64,000 bases of DNA from Prochlorococcus sp. AG-402-M15 (GCA_003216615.1 QCIP01000004.1:92772-156771), one strand, 5' to 3'. Positions 1-10,120 are shown, counted from the stretch's first letter. Notes: generated by a model from the sequence alone, not told the origin. Numbers and translations: made by a program.

Positions 1-1
1 T

Positions 2-754
2 TTAGCTACTTCTACTCCGAATGATTTATTTGGTTCAGCGCCATCTATTCAAGCTAAATTGGGAGCTAATAATGCTGTGGCTTTCGATTTAACTGCTGCA
101 TGTAGTGGTTTTTTATTTGCCTTAATAACAGCCTCACAATTTTTAAAAGGGGGTAGTTTTAAAAGGGCAATTGTTATAGGAGCTGATCAATTATCAAGCT
201 TTGTTGATTGGAATGATAGAAGAAGTTGTATTCTCTTTGGAGATGGTGCGGGTGCATTAGCAATTGAAGCGACAAGTGAATTTGATAATTTAATTGGTTT
301 TGATATGAGAACTGATGGGCAAAGAGGTTCTTTTCTTAATCTTCCATCAAAAAATAATGAGGATTCAATAATTGAAAACATTGATTTTTTAAGTGGAGGT
401 TTTGCTTCAATTAAGATGAATGGTCAGGAAGTGTATAAATTTGCAGTTAGAGAAGTTCCGATAATTCTTGAAAAGTTGTTTATAAGAAATAACTATAGTT
501 CTGCTGAAATTGATTGGCTTGTATTGCATCAAGCTAATCAAAGAATATTAGATTCTGTAGGAGACAGGTTAAAAATTCCTAGAGAAAAAATCCTAAGCAA
601 TTTAGATAAATATGGCAATACTTCAGCAGCAACAATCCCTCTCATGATGGATGAGGCTATTAGGAATAATAGAATTAAACAAAATGATATTATTGCCACA
701 AGTGGTTTTGGTGCTGGGCTAAGTTGGGGTGCAGCCCTCATTAAATGGGGTTAA
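2..754 (+). CDS. fabH: 3-oxoacyl-ACP synthase III (KAS III), 5' end cut by the window
   Basis: FabH starts type II fatty acid synthesis by condensing acetyl-CoA with malonyl-ACP in the cytoplasm. The frame is open from base 2 to the stop at 752-754, so the N-terminal third lies outside the window. The thiolase-fold triad is complete: Cys in TAACSGF, His in LVLHQANQR and Asn in YGNTSAATIP. The C-terminal glycine-rich GFGAGLSWGAALIKWG ending is typical. The next gene, fabD, begins 17 bp after the stop, which fits a fab operon continuing into plsC. The identification is secure; only the start is missing. Confidence 0.96.
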   Translation, partial: LATSTPNDLFGSAPSIQAKLGANNAVAFDLTAACSGFLFALITASQFLKGGSFKRAIVIGADQLSSFVDWNDRRSCILFGDGAGALAIEATSEFDNLIGFDMRTDGQRGSFLNLPSKNNEDSIIENIDFLSGGFASIKMNGQEVYKFAVREVPIILEKLFIRNNYSSAEIDWLVLHQANQRILDSVGDRLKIPREKILSNLDKYGNTSAATIPLMMDEAIRNNRIKQNDIIATSGFGAGLSWGAALIKWG

Positions 755-771
755 CAACAAATAGGAACATT

Positions 772-1668
772 ATGACAGTTGCATGGGTATTCCCTGGACA
801 GGGTTCGCAAAAAATTGGGATGGCAAAACAAATTGAAAATTTGCCTACAACAAAATATAGGTTTAGTTATGCTTCTGAGATATTTGAGAGGAATTTATTT
901 GAAATTTGTGAGTTAAATTCTGAACTAACAAATCCTCTTAGTGATTTGAATAACACAAGAAATACGCAAATTTGTCTTTTTTTAGTTGAATCGATTTTAT
1001 TAGATTCCTTAAAGGCTAATGGTTTTAAACCAACTTATGTTGCTGGGCACAGTCTAGGAGAAATTACGGCACTATATTGTGCGGATGTTTTTTCATTCGA
1101 AGATTGTGTATCACTAATAAAAGTGAGATCTCAATTAATGGTAGATTCTGGGAAAGGATCTATGGCAGCAGTAATTGGTTTTGATAGAGATCAACTTGAT
1201 TTAAAAGTAAAAAAAATTGAAGATATTGTAATTGCTAATGATAATAGCTCCTCCCAAGTTGTCTTATCAGGATCTAATGAAGCGTTAGATAATTTATCTA
1301 AAGAAATTTCTTGTAAAAGATTCTTGAAATTAAATGTTTCAGGTGCATTTCATTCACCATTCATGGATAAGGCTGCATCAAAATTTTCTGAGTATTTAAA
1401 GCAGATTAAATTTAAAAATCCTTCTATCCCAGTAATAAGTAATTATGATCCTTCACTGTGTAGCGATCCAAATGAGCTAAAAATTAGACTAGAAAATCAA
1501 ATGTGTAATGGGGTTAGGTGGCGAGAAACTATGGATTTAATGGCAAAAGATAATGATCTTCATATTGTTGAAATTGGCCCCTCAAGCGTACTTAGTGGTT
1601 TAGCAAAAAGACATCTTAAGAATGTAAAAATTTCTCAAGTTTCATCTCCTGATCAAATAACTTATTAA
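772..1668 (+). CDS. fabD: malonyl-CoA:ACP transacylase
   Basis: FabD loads malonate from CoA onto acyl carrier protein, supplying the extender unit used by FabH and later synthases. The protein is about 298 aa and begins MTVAWVFPGQGSQ, the usual N terminus. The nucleophile is the Ser of GHSLGE near residue 94 and the partner His is in GAFHSPFM near residue 200. An in-frame ATG at 745 overlaps the fabH stop, but the ATG at 772 is preferred: it gives the family N terminus and has AGGA a few bases upstream. It lies between fabH and plsC on the same strand, 5 bp before the next gene. Confidence 0.95.
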   Translation: MTVAWVFPGQGSQKIGMAKQIENLPTTKYRFSYASEIFERNLFEICELNSELTNPLSDLNNTRNTQICLFLVESILLDSLKANGFKPTYVAGHSLGEITALYCADVFSFEDCVSLIKVRSQLMVDSGKGSMAAVIGFDRDQLDLKVKKIEDIVIANDNSSSQVVLSGSNEALDNLSKEISCKRFLKLNVSGAFHSPFMDKAASKFSEYLKQIKFKNPSIPVISNYDPSLCSDPNELKIRLENQMCNGVRWRETMDLMAKDNDLHIVEIGPSSVLSGLAKRHLKNVKISQVSSPDQITY

Positions 1669-1673
1669 GTCTT

Positions 1674-2294
1674 ATGAAAAATGCTATTTTTCAAAAATTA
1701 ATTTATCAATTAGTTAGCAAACTGTTTGTATTTCCTATTTATAAACTCGTATTTCAAGGTCATTTAATAGGTAGAGAAAATATTCCGCAAAAAGATTCTT
1801 TTATAATGGTTTCTAATCATGGCTCTTTACTTGATCCTCCTTTATTAGGACATGCTATTGGACGGAATATATCGTTTATGGCAAAGGCAGAGCTTTTTAA
1901 AATACCTTTTCTTGGCTTTGTTATAAAGTCTTGTGGTGCATATCCTGTAAAAAGGGGAATTGCTGATAAAAATACTATTAAAACAGCATGTAAAAAATTA
2001 TCAGATAATAATTCTATTGGAATTTTTATTGATGGCACTAGACAAAAAAATGGGAGGGTTAATAAGCCAAAACAAGGAGCTGCATTATTAGCCTTTAAAA
2101 ATCAAAAATTATTATTGCCTGTTGCAATAATTAATTCACATAAACTAATAAAATTTAAATTCTGCATTCCTTTATTTTCAAAAATAGTTATTAAAGTAGG
2201 AAAGCCAATTCAACCTCCACAAAGCTCTTTAAGAGGTGAACTGAATTCTGTAACTATGCACCTTCAAGAGAATATTAATAATTTGATTGGATGA
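1674..2294 (+). CDS. plsC: 1-acyl-sn-glycerol-3-phosphate acyltransferase
   Basis: This enzyme acylates lysophosphatidic acid to phosphatidic acid at the inner face of the membrane. The 206-aa protein has the acyltransferase NHX4D motif (His49, Asp54 in SNHGSLLDPP) and a hydrophobic N-terminal stretch. The substrate-binding block normally written FPEGTR reads FIDGTR here (residues 118-123), which keeps the acidic residue but loses the proline. It starts 5 bp after fabD, so fatty acid supply and phospholipid assembly are probably co-transcribed. Family membership is firm; the exact acyl donor (ACP or CoA) cannot be read from the sequence. Confidence 0.88.
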   Translation: MKNAIFQKLIYQLVSKLFVFPIYKLVFQGHLIGRENIPQKDSFIMVSNHGSLLDPPLLGHAIGRNISFMAKAELFKIPFLGFVIKSCGAYPVKRGIADKNTIKTACKKLSDNNSIGIFIDGTRQKNGRVNKPKQGAALLAFKNQKLLLPVAIINSHKLIKFKFCIPLFSKIVIKVGKPIQPPQSSLRGELNSVTMHLQENINNLIG

Positions 2295-2298
2295 ATAC

Positions 2299-2952
2299 TT
2301 AGTTAATTGGAGACATAGGGTAAAGGGGTAAAACTTTTTGCCATGACCTTATAGTCGTTTTTAATAAATTTTTATTTGATAAATTAAGTAATTCTCTTAA
2401 ATCTTCTTCATCTACATAATTAGCCTTAAAAAAAAGTTCTTTACTCTTTAATTCTTTCATAACTTTTGGTAAAACTATTTCTCGAATCCTTAGATCTGAA
2501 TTGTTTGCTTCGTTGTTACAGATCTCATATTTACCTGCAATAAATCCTTTATGTTTTAATTTTTTGTAAATCCAGAATGATTCTTTGTTTGTAGAAATAT
2601 TATTTCTTGATGCAATTCTTTTTGCCATTATTTCAAATGAACTAAAACTGTCTAAAGGACAAATTATTTGTTGTGAAATAGTTCTTGCTAAAACTACAAT
2701 AAGTCTTGAGGCATTAAAATTTCCTGGTCCTATACTGACAGATATCTTATTTACTTTTTGTAAATTTTTTTTGGAAATAAATTTGTTAAAATCGACAATT
2801 AAATTGTTACATAAGTCTTTATCAAATTTTTTTATAAATAATTCATCAGTTTCAGGATTATTGTTTTTTCTATATCCAAAACTAAAAGAATTGTCTGTAC
2901 TATGTATAACTAATGTAGGGAATTTTGGTCTTGGTTTGAGATTATGTTTCAT
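2299..2952 (-). CDS. tsaB: TsaB-like tRNA threonylcarbamoyladenosine modification factor
   Basis: TsaB is the ASKHA-fold partner of TsaD in making t6A at position 37 of ANN-decoding tRNAs. The 217-aa protein has the N-terminal motif VSIGPGNFNASRL (about residues 70-82), which matches the GPGSFTGLR-type signature of the family. The divergent C-terminal half is usual for TsaB, which is not itself catalytic. It lies 9 bp downstream of ycf34 on the same strand and ends 4 bp from plsC in a convergent arrangement. tsaD is not in the window. Confidence 0.82.
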   Translation of the reverse strand: MKHNLKPRPKFPTLVIHSTDNSFSFGYRKNNNPETDELFIKKFDKDLCNNLIVDFNKFISKKNLQKVNKISVSIGPGNFNASRLIVVLARTISQQIICPLDSFSSFEIMAKRIASRNNISTNKESFWIYKKLKHKGFIAGKYEICNNEANNSDLRIREIVLPKVMKELKSKELFFKANYVDEEDLRELLNLSNKNLLKTTIRSWQKVLPLYPMSPIN

Positions 2953-2961
2953 CTATTACAT

Positions 2962-3213
2962 TTAAACGGGCAATTCCAAACCTGGATTCAACTTAGACCA
3001 TTTACCAAATTCACTCTTGAAACTTTCACAAGATTGAACATCCCAATCAGTTTTGTAAGCACCATCATTATCTTTAACTATACTTACATGAATGAATGGT
3101 TTTTTTGCTTTAAAATCAGGTAAATCACAAATATTATCAACACCGTGATTATTTTCAACTTCATGATAAGTGATACATCTATCAACCCATTTACAGTTGA
3201 TGCAAATGCACAT
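2962..3213 (-). CDS. ycf34: Ycf34 family iron-sulfur protein
   Basis: Ycf34 is a small protein conserved in cyanobacteria and red algal plastids; work in Synechocystis links it to Fe-S binding and photosynthetic electron transport. The preferred start at 3213 gives an 83-aa protein that opens MCICINCKWVDRC, with Cys at 2, 4, 7 and 13, the hallmark of the family. A longer frame reaching 3255 would add 14 residues antisense to the start of cca and is unlikely. The start codon is only 12 bp from the divergent cca start, so its promoter must lie partly in coding sequence. It is probably co-transcribed with tsaB. Confidence 0.9.
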   Translation of the reverse strand: MCICINCKWVDRCITYHEVENNHGVDNICDLPDFKAKKPFIHVSIVKDNDGAYKTDWDVQSCESFKSEFGKWSKLNPGLELPV

Positions 3214-3225
3214 AATTAAAAAAAA

Positions 3226-4446
3226 ATGAAACGTAAGGATATTCTCACTGATCATACACTAATTGTTGATAAATTAGAAAAAAGCATAAAATTTTATAAT
3301 TGGAATTCTATCTTATCTTTTTTACCTAAAGGATCATATTTAGTTGGTGGTTATATTAGGGATATTATTTTGGAAAGAGTAATTGAAGATGTGGATGTTG
3401 ATATTGTGGTACCTTGTGATGCTATCGAAATTGGAAAAAAAATTTCAGATGATATTGGGTCTAAATTTATAATCTTAGATAAGAAAAGAGAAGTCGTAAG
3501 AATTATTATTAGTCATATTTCAATTGATATTGCTAATCAGATTTCCTCTACAATTAAAGGAGATTTGAGTAAAAGAGACTTTTCTATTAATTCAGTTGCT
3601 TTTTTATTTGATAAAAGGTGTTTGTTCGATCCATTAAATGGCATAAAAGATCTAGAATTGTCTTTGTTGAGTACATATTCAGAAACAAATTTGCTGAATG
3701 ATCCCCTACGCATATTAAGGTGTTTTCGATTTGTTTCAGAATTGAATTTTAAAATTGATCTCAAGCTACTTACTTTTATAAAAAAAAATAAAGATACATT
3801 ATATCTTGTTGCCAAAGAGAGGATTAACTATGAAATAAGGAAAATAGTAAATGGGAAAAATGCTCTTGAAGCTGTATTTTTGTTAAAAAAATTTAATATA
3901 TTTGGATCTGATAATTTATATAAAGATTCTTTTTTTTTGGATTTAAAGAATATTAATTATGCAGAACTTAATCAGAATGAAAAGGAGACATTTTTACCAT
4001 TTTTTTATATTACCCAAATTTTAGATGAAGTATCTCTGAAAAAATTTAAATTTAGTAAAGCTGAAATTAGAAAAACTAAGTTATTGAGAAAATGGCACTA
4101 TTTGTTAAAGAATAAAAAGATTGATCAGTTAAATGAATTAGATAGATTTGAATTACATAAAGAATTAGAGATGTTTCTTCCATCTTTTATTTTTTATTTG
4201 CCTGAAAATTTACGCTTTGATTGGCTAAATAGATGGCGTGACAAGGATGATAAATTATTTCATCCCTCAAATTTACTTAATGGTGAAGTAATCAAAAAAA
4301 ATTTGAAAATAATGGACGGACCTATTTTAGGAGAGCTTTTACAGTATCTTTCAAAGGAGCTTGCATACAAAAGATTGAATAATTTTGATGAAGCTATTTA
4401 TGAAGCAAAGCAATGGATTGAACAAAATGCGCCAAAATGTGATTAA
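3226..4446 (+). CDS. cca: CCA tRNA nucleotidyltransferase
   Basis: This class II nucleotidyltransferase adds or repairs the 3' CCA end of tRNAs. The 406-aa protein has the head-domain motif SYLVGGYIRD followed by an acidic catalytic segment (DVDVDIVV), then SKRDFSINS, the FDPLNGIKDLE block and NDPLRILRCFRF, all diagnostic. The C-terminal helical body (about residues 230-406) is poorly conserved and lysine-rich. It is transcribed divergently from ycf34 with a 12-bp gap. A related poly(A) polymerase is the alternative, but cyanobacterial members of this length are usually CCA-adding. Confidence 0.9.
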   Translation: MKRKDILTDHTLIVDKLEKSIKFYNWNSILSFLPKGSYLVGGYIRDIILERVIEDVDVDIVVPCDAIEIGKKISDDIGSKFIILDKKREVVRIIISHISIDIANQISSTIKGDLSKRDFSINSVAFLFDKRCLFDPLNGIKDLELSLLSTYSETNLLNDPLRILRCFRFVSELNFKIDLKLLTFIKKNKDTLYLVAKERINYEIRKIVNGKNALEAVFLLKKFNIFGSDNLYKDSFFLDLKNINYAELNQNEKETFLPFFYITQILDEVSLKKFKFSKAEIRKTKLLRKWHYLLKNKKIDQLNELDRFELHKELEMFLPSFIFYLPENLRFDWLNRWRDKDDKLFHPSNLLNGEVIKKNLKIMDGPILGELLQYLSKELAYKRLNNFDEAIYEAKQWIEQNAPKCD

Positions 4447-4504
4447 ATACACATAGCTTAGTTTTGTTTAGAAGTTCAGACTTCAAAATTATTTTTAAAA
4501 ATTT

Positions 4505-4924
4505 ATGAGCATTCGCATTTACATTGGCAACTTAAAACAAGGATTTAATCCTAAAGAATTTGATACGCTTTTAAAATCAGTTTCTGAATCGATTCGATTT
4601 AAAGCGGTTTTAGATAAGGAAACTAAGGAATGTAGGGGATTTGGCTTCGCGACAACAAATAATGAAGAGAATGCTAATTTACTAATTCAGAAATTAAATG
4701 GTTTTGAATTTAATGGTTCCAAATTAAGAGTAGAGCTTTCAGATAAGAAAGATTCTGCTTCAAAAAAAAGAAATAATGGAAACTTAAATAAGAATAAAAA
4801 GAGGAAAGATTTTAAGAAAATTGTCCATAGTGACGCTCCTAATCTTGAAGCACCTGACCCAAGATGGGCGGGGGAATTATCTAAATTAAAAGATTTGTTG
4901 GCCAATCAGAAGACACCTGTTTGA
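4505..4924 (+). CDS. RRM-type RNA-binding protein
   Basis: A single RNA recognition motif fills residues 1-80: RNP2 is IYIGNL (4-9) and RNP1 is RGFGFATT (near 44-51). A lysine- and asparagine-rich basic tail (about 82-110) follows, then a short segment containing APDPRWAGELSKLKDLL. Cyanobacterial Rbp proteins of this type bind mRNAs and are often cold- or stress-responsive. This one differs in carrying a basic tail rather than a glycine-rich one. It is monocistronic by position, 58 bp after cca, and its stop abuts the convergent crtB stop. Target RNAs cannot be predicted. Confidence 0.88.
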   Translation: MSIRIYIGNLKQGFNPKEFDTLLKSVSESIRFKAVLDKETKECRGFGFATTNNEENANLLIQKLNGFEFNGSKLRVELSDKKDSASKKRNNGNLNKNKKRKDFKKIVHSDAPNLEAPDPRWAGELSKLKDLLANQKTPV

Positions 4925-5833
4925 TTATTTGATTCGAGAAATTAAAAAAGATATAGGTATCTCAAAAGCTTTTACTGAATTTTTTACAAAAGCTCTGTTG
5001 TTAAAAACGTCATAATCTAACCTTTCAATAGAATCTAATATTCCTCTGTAGAGACGTAATGATGTCCAAACTGGCCATCTTGCGTCAGAAGATAACCACT
5101 TAATCCCATCTTCAGACTTTTGGAACCAATCGCGGGCTCTTGTTAATTGAAATTTCATTAGTGCCTTCCATTGATAATTTATTTCACCTTTTAAAAGTTC
5201 CTCTTCAGAATAATTAAATTTTTTAATATCTGCCTGAGGAAGATAAATTCTACCTCTTTGCCTATCTTCACCTACATCTCTCAATATATTTGTTAATTGA
5301 TTTGCTATTCCTAAAGCTATTGCTGCTTCTGAAGGGTCAGGCTTGTCACTCCAGGGAGCTGATGTATAAGCGCTATCAATTCCCATTACATTCTGAGTCA
5401 TTAAACCGACAGTCCCTGCGACTCTATAACAATAGAGTTTTAATTCATCAAAATCTTTGTATCTAAATTTATTAAGATCCATCCTTTGACCCTTAATCAT
5501 ATCTAAGTAAGGTTGAATACTTTGTGGATATTTTTCAATTGTATCTAATAAAACGGCATCTAATTCCGATTTAATATTCCCTTTAAATACAGCCTTTGTA
5601 TTTTCTTCCCATTCATCTAAATTATTTGAAAGCTCATCTTGAGATTTAGTGGAAGCTTCTAAGCTATCCATTATTTCATCCGTTCTTCTACACCAAACGT
5701 AAATAGCCCAAATAGCTTTTCTCTTTTCTAGTGGTAATAGAAGAGTTCCCAAGTAAAAAGTTTTAGCCCATTGCTGAGTTTCTTTACGGCATGTCTCGTA
5801 TGCTTTATCTAGTTGAGAAATTGAATTTTTCAA
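4925..5833 (-). CDS. crtB: phytoene synthase
   Basis: CrtB condenses two geranylgeranyl diphosphates to 15-cis-phytoene, the first committed step of carotenoid synthesis. The 302-aa protein has both aspartate-rich metal-binding motifs: DEIMD (52-56) and the second one in NILRDVGEDRQRGRIYLP. The only usable start is TTG at 5833, because a stop lies three codons upstream. It lies 37 bp downstream of pds on the same strand, forming the usual pds-crtB operon. Its stop is directly adjacent to the stop of the convergent RRM gene. Confidence 0.96.
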   Translation of the reverse strand: MKNSISQLDKAYETCRKETQQWAKTFYLGTLLLPLEKRKAIWAIYVWCRRTDEIMDSLEASTKSQDELSNNLDEWEENTKAVFKGNIKSELDAVLLDTIEKYPQSIQPYLDMIKGQRMDLNKFRYKDFDELKLYCYRVAGTVGLMTQNVMGIDSAYTSAPWSDKPDPSEAAIALGIANQLTNILRDVGEDRQRGRIYLPQADIKKFNYSEEELLKGEINYQWKALMKFQLTRARDWFQKSEDGIKWLSSDARWPVWTSLRLYRGILDSIERLDYDVFNNRAFVKNSVKAFEIPISFLISRIK

Positions 5834-5870
5834 AAAGTTTTAGAAGAATTTAGGAATTTTCTTGAAATGT

Positions 5871-7304
<1,434 letters not shown>

Positions 7305-7352
7305 TTAAAGTTAGGACATAATAATTTTTTTCGTTGATTATTTCGCAAAATT

Positions 7353-7700
7353 ATGGAAAAAATGCTTTTAAAATCGACAACTCGACACGTAAGAATTTTT
7401 ACTGCTGAAGTAGTTGATGATCAATTACAGTTTCATCCCAACAAACTGACTCTTGATTTAGATCCCGATAACGAGTTTATTTGGAACGAAAATTCTTTGA
7501 ACAAAATAAATGAAAAATTTAATGAATTAATAAAAGAGAGAGCAGGCAAGGATTTAGATGATTATGAACTTCGGAAAATAGGTTCAGAAATCGAAGGTCT
7601 AATTAAATTTTTGCTTCAAAATGGGCAATTAAGCTATAACCCTGATTGTAGAGTAATGAACTATTCAATGGGTTTACCAAAGACAAATGAAGTATTGTGA
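7353..7700 (+). CDS. ndhM: NDH-1 subunit M
   Basis: NdhM is an oxygenic-photosynthesis-specific subunit of the hydrophilic arm of the NDH-1 complex, which carries out cyclic and respiratory electron flow in thylakoid membranes. The 115-aa length and the motifs [16 protein letters not shown] (start) and [19 protein letters not shown] (near the end) are typical. The stop overlaps the GTG start of the DUF3172 gene by 4 bp (GTGA), indicating translational coupling. It is divergent from pds. Confidence 0.94.
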   Translation: MEKMLLKSTTRHVRIFTAEVVDDQLQFHPNKLTLDLDPDNEFIWNENSLNKINEKFNELIKERAGKDLDDYELRKIGSEIEGLIKFLLQNGQLSYNPDCRVMNYSMGLPKTNEVL

Positions 7701-8323
7701 ATAGACCACCCTCAAATAGAAGGCCTAGGAGAGGCTCAAATAGAAGTTATTACTCTTCAAATCTAAGAGATGGCGATCCTTATGAACAAAGAAATACTCG
7801 ATTGCCTACCTCTTCATCTGAACAAAAGATTAACTTCAGTACAGGAACCATTGCTGTTCTTGCGGGAGTATTAATTCTAGGAGTTGGTATAGGGAGCGCG
7901 ATTACCAGTACGACAGATGGAGGTCAGGGAAATATAGCTAGTCAACAACAATTAGATATGGCTGTTCCAGATCCTGAATTTTGCAGACAATGGGGTGCAA
8001 GCGCCTTTGTTATCGATGTTGAAATGTATACGACTCTCAATCCTTCTACGAGTTTCGTAACCCAACCAGCTCTCCAGCCAGGTTGTGTTATTAGAAGAGA
8101 GAATTGGACAGTTTTACAAAAACAAGGAGCAATTAGTAACGAAGATGTAAGAGAATGTAAGCAAAGAATGAATACCTTTGCTTATATTGGGTCTATACGA
8201 GATAAACCAATTGTTAAATGCGTTTATCAAACTGATGTCAATGAAAATAAATTTATAATCAAGGGCGATGGACAAGCAGAAGATGGGGGAGTAGGAATTA
8301 ATAAAGAAGCAATTCAGTTCTGA
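7697..8323 (+). CDS. DUF3172 membrane-anchored protein of unknown function
   Basis: The 208-aa protein has an Arg/Ser/Asn-rich N terminus (residues 1-45), one transmembrane helix near residues 50-70 ([20 protein letters not shown]) and a soluble C-terminal domain with four cysteines ([32 protein letters not shown]). This layout matches the cyanobacterial DUF3172 family, whose function is unknown. The positively charged N terminus suggests an N-in, C-out orientation with the Cys-containing domain in the lumen or periplasm. The GTG start overlaps the ndhM stop by 4 bp. A link to NDH-1 is inferred only from that coupling. Confidence 0.85.
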   Translation: MNRPPSNRRPRRGSNRSYYSSNLRDGDPYEQRNTRLPTSSSEQKINFSTGTIAVLAGVLILGVGIGSAITSTTDGGQGNIASQQQLDMAVPDPEFCRQWGASAFVIDVEMYTTLNPSTSFVTQPALQPGCVIRRENWTVLQKQGAISNEDVRECKQRMNTFAYIGSIRDKPIVKCVYQTDVNENKFIIKGDGQAEDGGVGINKEAIQF

Positions 8324-8330
8324 TTAATTT

Positions 8331-9275
8331 TTATGTTTGTCTTAATGGGCTTTCTAAACTAGCAAATTGAGGAAGAATATTTTTTTTAAAGACTTCAGAT
8401 GCTCTTGAAGTATATCTTGATGGATTAGTAATCAATTTAAGTTCTCTTTCAACTTCTAAGTCAGCAACGAATGCTTTGTGGATTGTTCCGGCCGCTAATT
8501 CTCTTTCAATAGAAACAACTGGTAAAAACGAAGCCCCAAGACCTGATTGAACTGCATTCTTGATTGCTTCAAGAGAGTTGAGTTCCATCTCAATTTTTAA
8601 TCTTTGAATGTCAAGTCCAGAATCTTTAAGGAGTTTATCAACAACTTTTCTTGTTGTAGATTGAGAGTCTAATGTTACAAAATTTAATTTATATAAGTCT
8701 TCCTTTAAAAGTTCTTTTTTACTAGAAAGTTGGTGTTTAGGGGGTAAGACTAATGCTAATTCATCGGTTGCATATGGAATTACTTGTAATAAATTTTCTA
8801 AATCGCTTGGTAATTGTCCTCCAATTATGGCTAGGTCAATTTGTCCATTTGCAACACTCCAGCCAGTTCTTCTAGTACTGTGTACTTGAAGTTGAACAGA
8901 TACTTCAGGATATTTTTGTCTGAATAGTCCTATCATCCTTGGCATTAAATAAGTTCCTGTTGTTTGACTGGCTCCAATAACAAGTGTCCCACCTTTTAAG
9001 CTATTTAAATCCTCTATTGCTTTACAAGCTTCATCGCATTGATTCAAAATTCGTTCGCAATATTCAAGGAGTAGTCTTCCTGCTTCTGTTAACAGAGCTT
9101 TTCTGCCACCTCTATCGAAAATTGTGATTTCAAGTTGTTTTTCTAGATTTTGAATTTGCAAACTAACAGCAGGTTGGGTTACATATAAGAGATCTGCAGC
9201 CTTTTTAAAACTTCCTTCAGCTGCTATAGCTTTTAGTATTCTTAATTGGTCAAGAGTAAATGGTAATTCTGGCAT
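8331..9275 (-). CDS. rbcR: LysR-type regulator, RbcR/NdhR (CcmR) family
   Basis: The 314-aa protein has an N-terminal winged helix-turn-helix (residues 6-65, with [20 protein letters not shown]) and a LysR effector domain. Cyanobacterial members (RbcR, NdhR/CcmR, CmpR) control Rubisco, carbon-concentrating and ndh genes in response to carbon metabolites. The gene is divergent from the NnrU-ndhF-ndhD run, and the 83-bp spacer holds nested palindromes suitable for a LysR operator. That supports autoregulation and control of ndhF/ndhD, but which family member it equals functionally is an inference. Confidence 0.88.
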   Translation of the reverse strand: MPELPFTLDQLRILKAIAAEGSFKKAADLLYVTQPAVSLQIQNLEKQLEITIFDRGGRKALLTEAGRLLLEYCERILNQCDEACKAIEDLNSLKGGTLVIGASQTTGTYLMPRMIGLFRQKYPEVSVQLQVHSTRRTGWSVANGQIDLAIIGGQLPSDLENLLQVIPYATDELALVLPPKHQLSSKKELLKEDLYKLNFVTLDSQSTTRKVVDKLLKDSGLDIQRLKIEMELNSLEAIKNAVQSGLGASFLPVVSIERELAAGTIHKAFVADLEVERELKLITNPSRYTSRASEVFKKNILPQFASLESPLRQT

Positions 9276-9304
9276 TTATTATGCCTACAATTATTTATAA
9301 TTCT

Positions 9305-9334
9305 AATGCTTAGAAGCATTCTTGTTAAGAACAA
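9305..9334. promoter_or_regulatory. nested inverted repeats, candidate LysR operator
   Basis: AATGCTT (9305-9311) and AAGCATT (9314-9320) form a perfect 7-bp dyad with a 2-bp centre. TTGTT (9322-9326) and AACAA (9330-9334) form a second one next to it. A further TTCTA/TAGAA pair overlaps the first. Two adjacent dyads between a LysR gene and a divergent operon are the expected arrangement for recognition and activation sites. Binding is an inference. Confidence 0.5.
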
Positions 9335-9358
9335 AAATTATTTGAATAATTTAAATTT

Positions 9359-10087
9359 ATGGATACTCATAAAACTTCTCTGGTAATTTTGTTTTTGATT
9401 TTGATTTTTGCATTAATTCATAGTGGTGGAGCTGCTTTAAGAATCAAAGCAGAATCTATAATGGGACCAAGATTATGGAGGTTATGTTTTGTTTTCTTAA
9501 GTTTGCCATCTGCAATTATCTTGATTAGTTACTTTTTGGCTCATAGATACGACGGAATCAGATTATGGAATTTTCAAGGCAATCATTTCGTTTTTATAAT
9601 GGTTTGGTTTTTAACTGCAATAAGTTTTTTATTTTTATATCCTGCCACTTACAATTTGCTTGAAATTCCGTCTGTTTTTAAACCTAAAGTGCGAATTTAT
9701 GGAACTGGGATAATGAGAATCACAAGGCATCCTCAAGCATTTGGTCAGATAATTTGGTGTTTTGCACATACTTTATGGATTGGTTCATCATTTACATTAA
9801 TAACTTCCATTGGCTTAATTTTGCATCATCTTTTTGCAATCTGGCATGGAGATAAGAGATTAGCTAATAGATTTGGAGAGGAATTTGAAAAATTTAAAAA
9901 AAATACTTCCATAATCCCCTTTATGGCAATACTTGAAGGAAGGCAAGAATTTAAAATTAAAGAATTTTTTAGGTTATCTCAACTGGGCATATTGATTGCA
10001 ATAGCTGTACTTTGGTGGTCCCATAAGTACATAAATATTGCTGTTAGAACATTTAATTCATCATTTTTGTCGGAATTTTTCAATTAA
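9359..10087 (+). CDS. NnrU-family membrane protein, candidate 15-cis-zeta-carotene isomerase (Z-ISO)
   Basis: The 242-aa protein has about six transmembrane helices. Its NnrU-type core reads GIMRITRHPQAFGQIIWCFAHTLWIG, split here only by description, near residues 118-143, followed by HHLFAIWHGDKRL near 162-174. NnrU proteins and the plant Z-ISO enzyme belong to one family; Z-ISO is a heme-dependent isomerase of 9,15,9'-tri-cis-zeta-carotene. Several conserved histidines (for example in RHPQ, AHTLW and HHLF) could ligate heme. The presence of plant-type pds and crtB 2 kb away is compatible with that role. It is the first gene of the run leading into ndhF. A denitrification role for NnrU is implausible here. 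Confidence 0.72.
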   Translation: MDTHKTSLVILFLILIFALIHSGGAALRIKAESIMGPRLWRLCFVFLSLPSAIILISYFLAHRYDGIRLWNFQGNHFVFIMVWFLTAISFLFLYPATYNLLEIPSVFKPKVRIYGTGIMRITRHPQAFGQIIWCFAHTLWIGSSFTLITSIGLILHHLFAIWHGDKRLANRFGEEFEKFKKNTSIIPFMAILEGRQEFKIKEFFRLSQLGILIAIAVLWWSHKYINIAVRTFNSSFLSEFFN

Positions 10088-10120
10088 CAGTTTAAAATCA
10101 AGATATAAGTTTTTTAAAAC

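Noticed and set aside
4471..4484. Small GAAGT-TCAG-ACTTC hairpin between cca and the RRM gene
   Set aside because: The 5-bp stem is too short and lacks a proper T-run for a terminator call.
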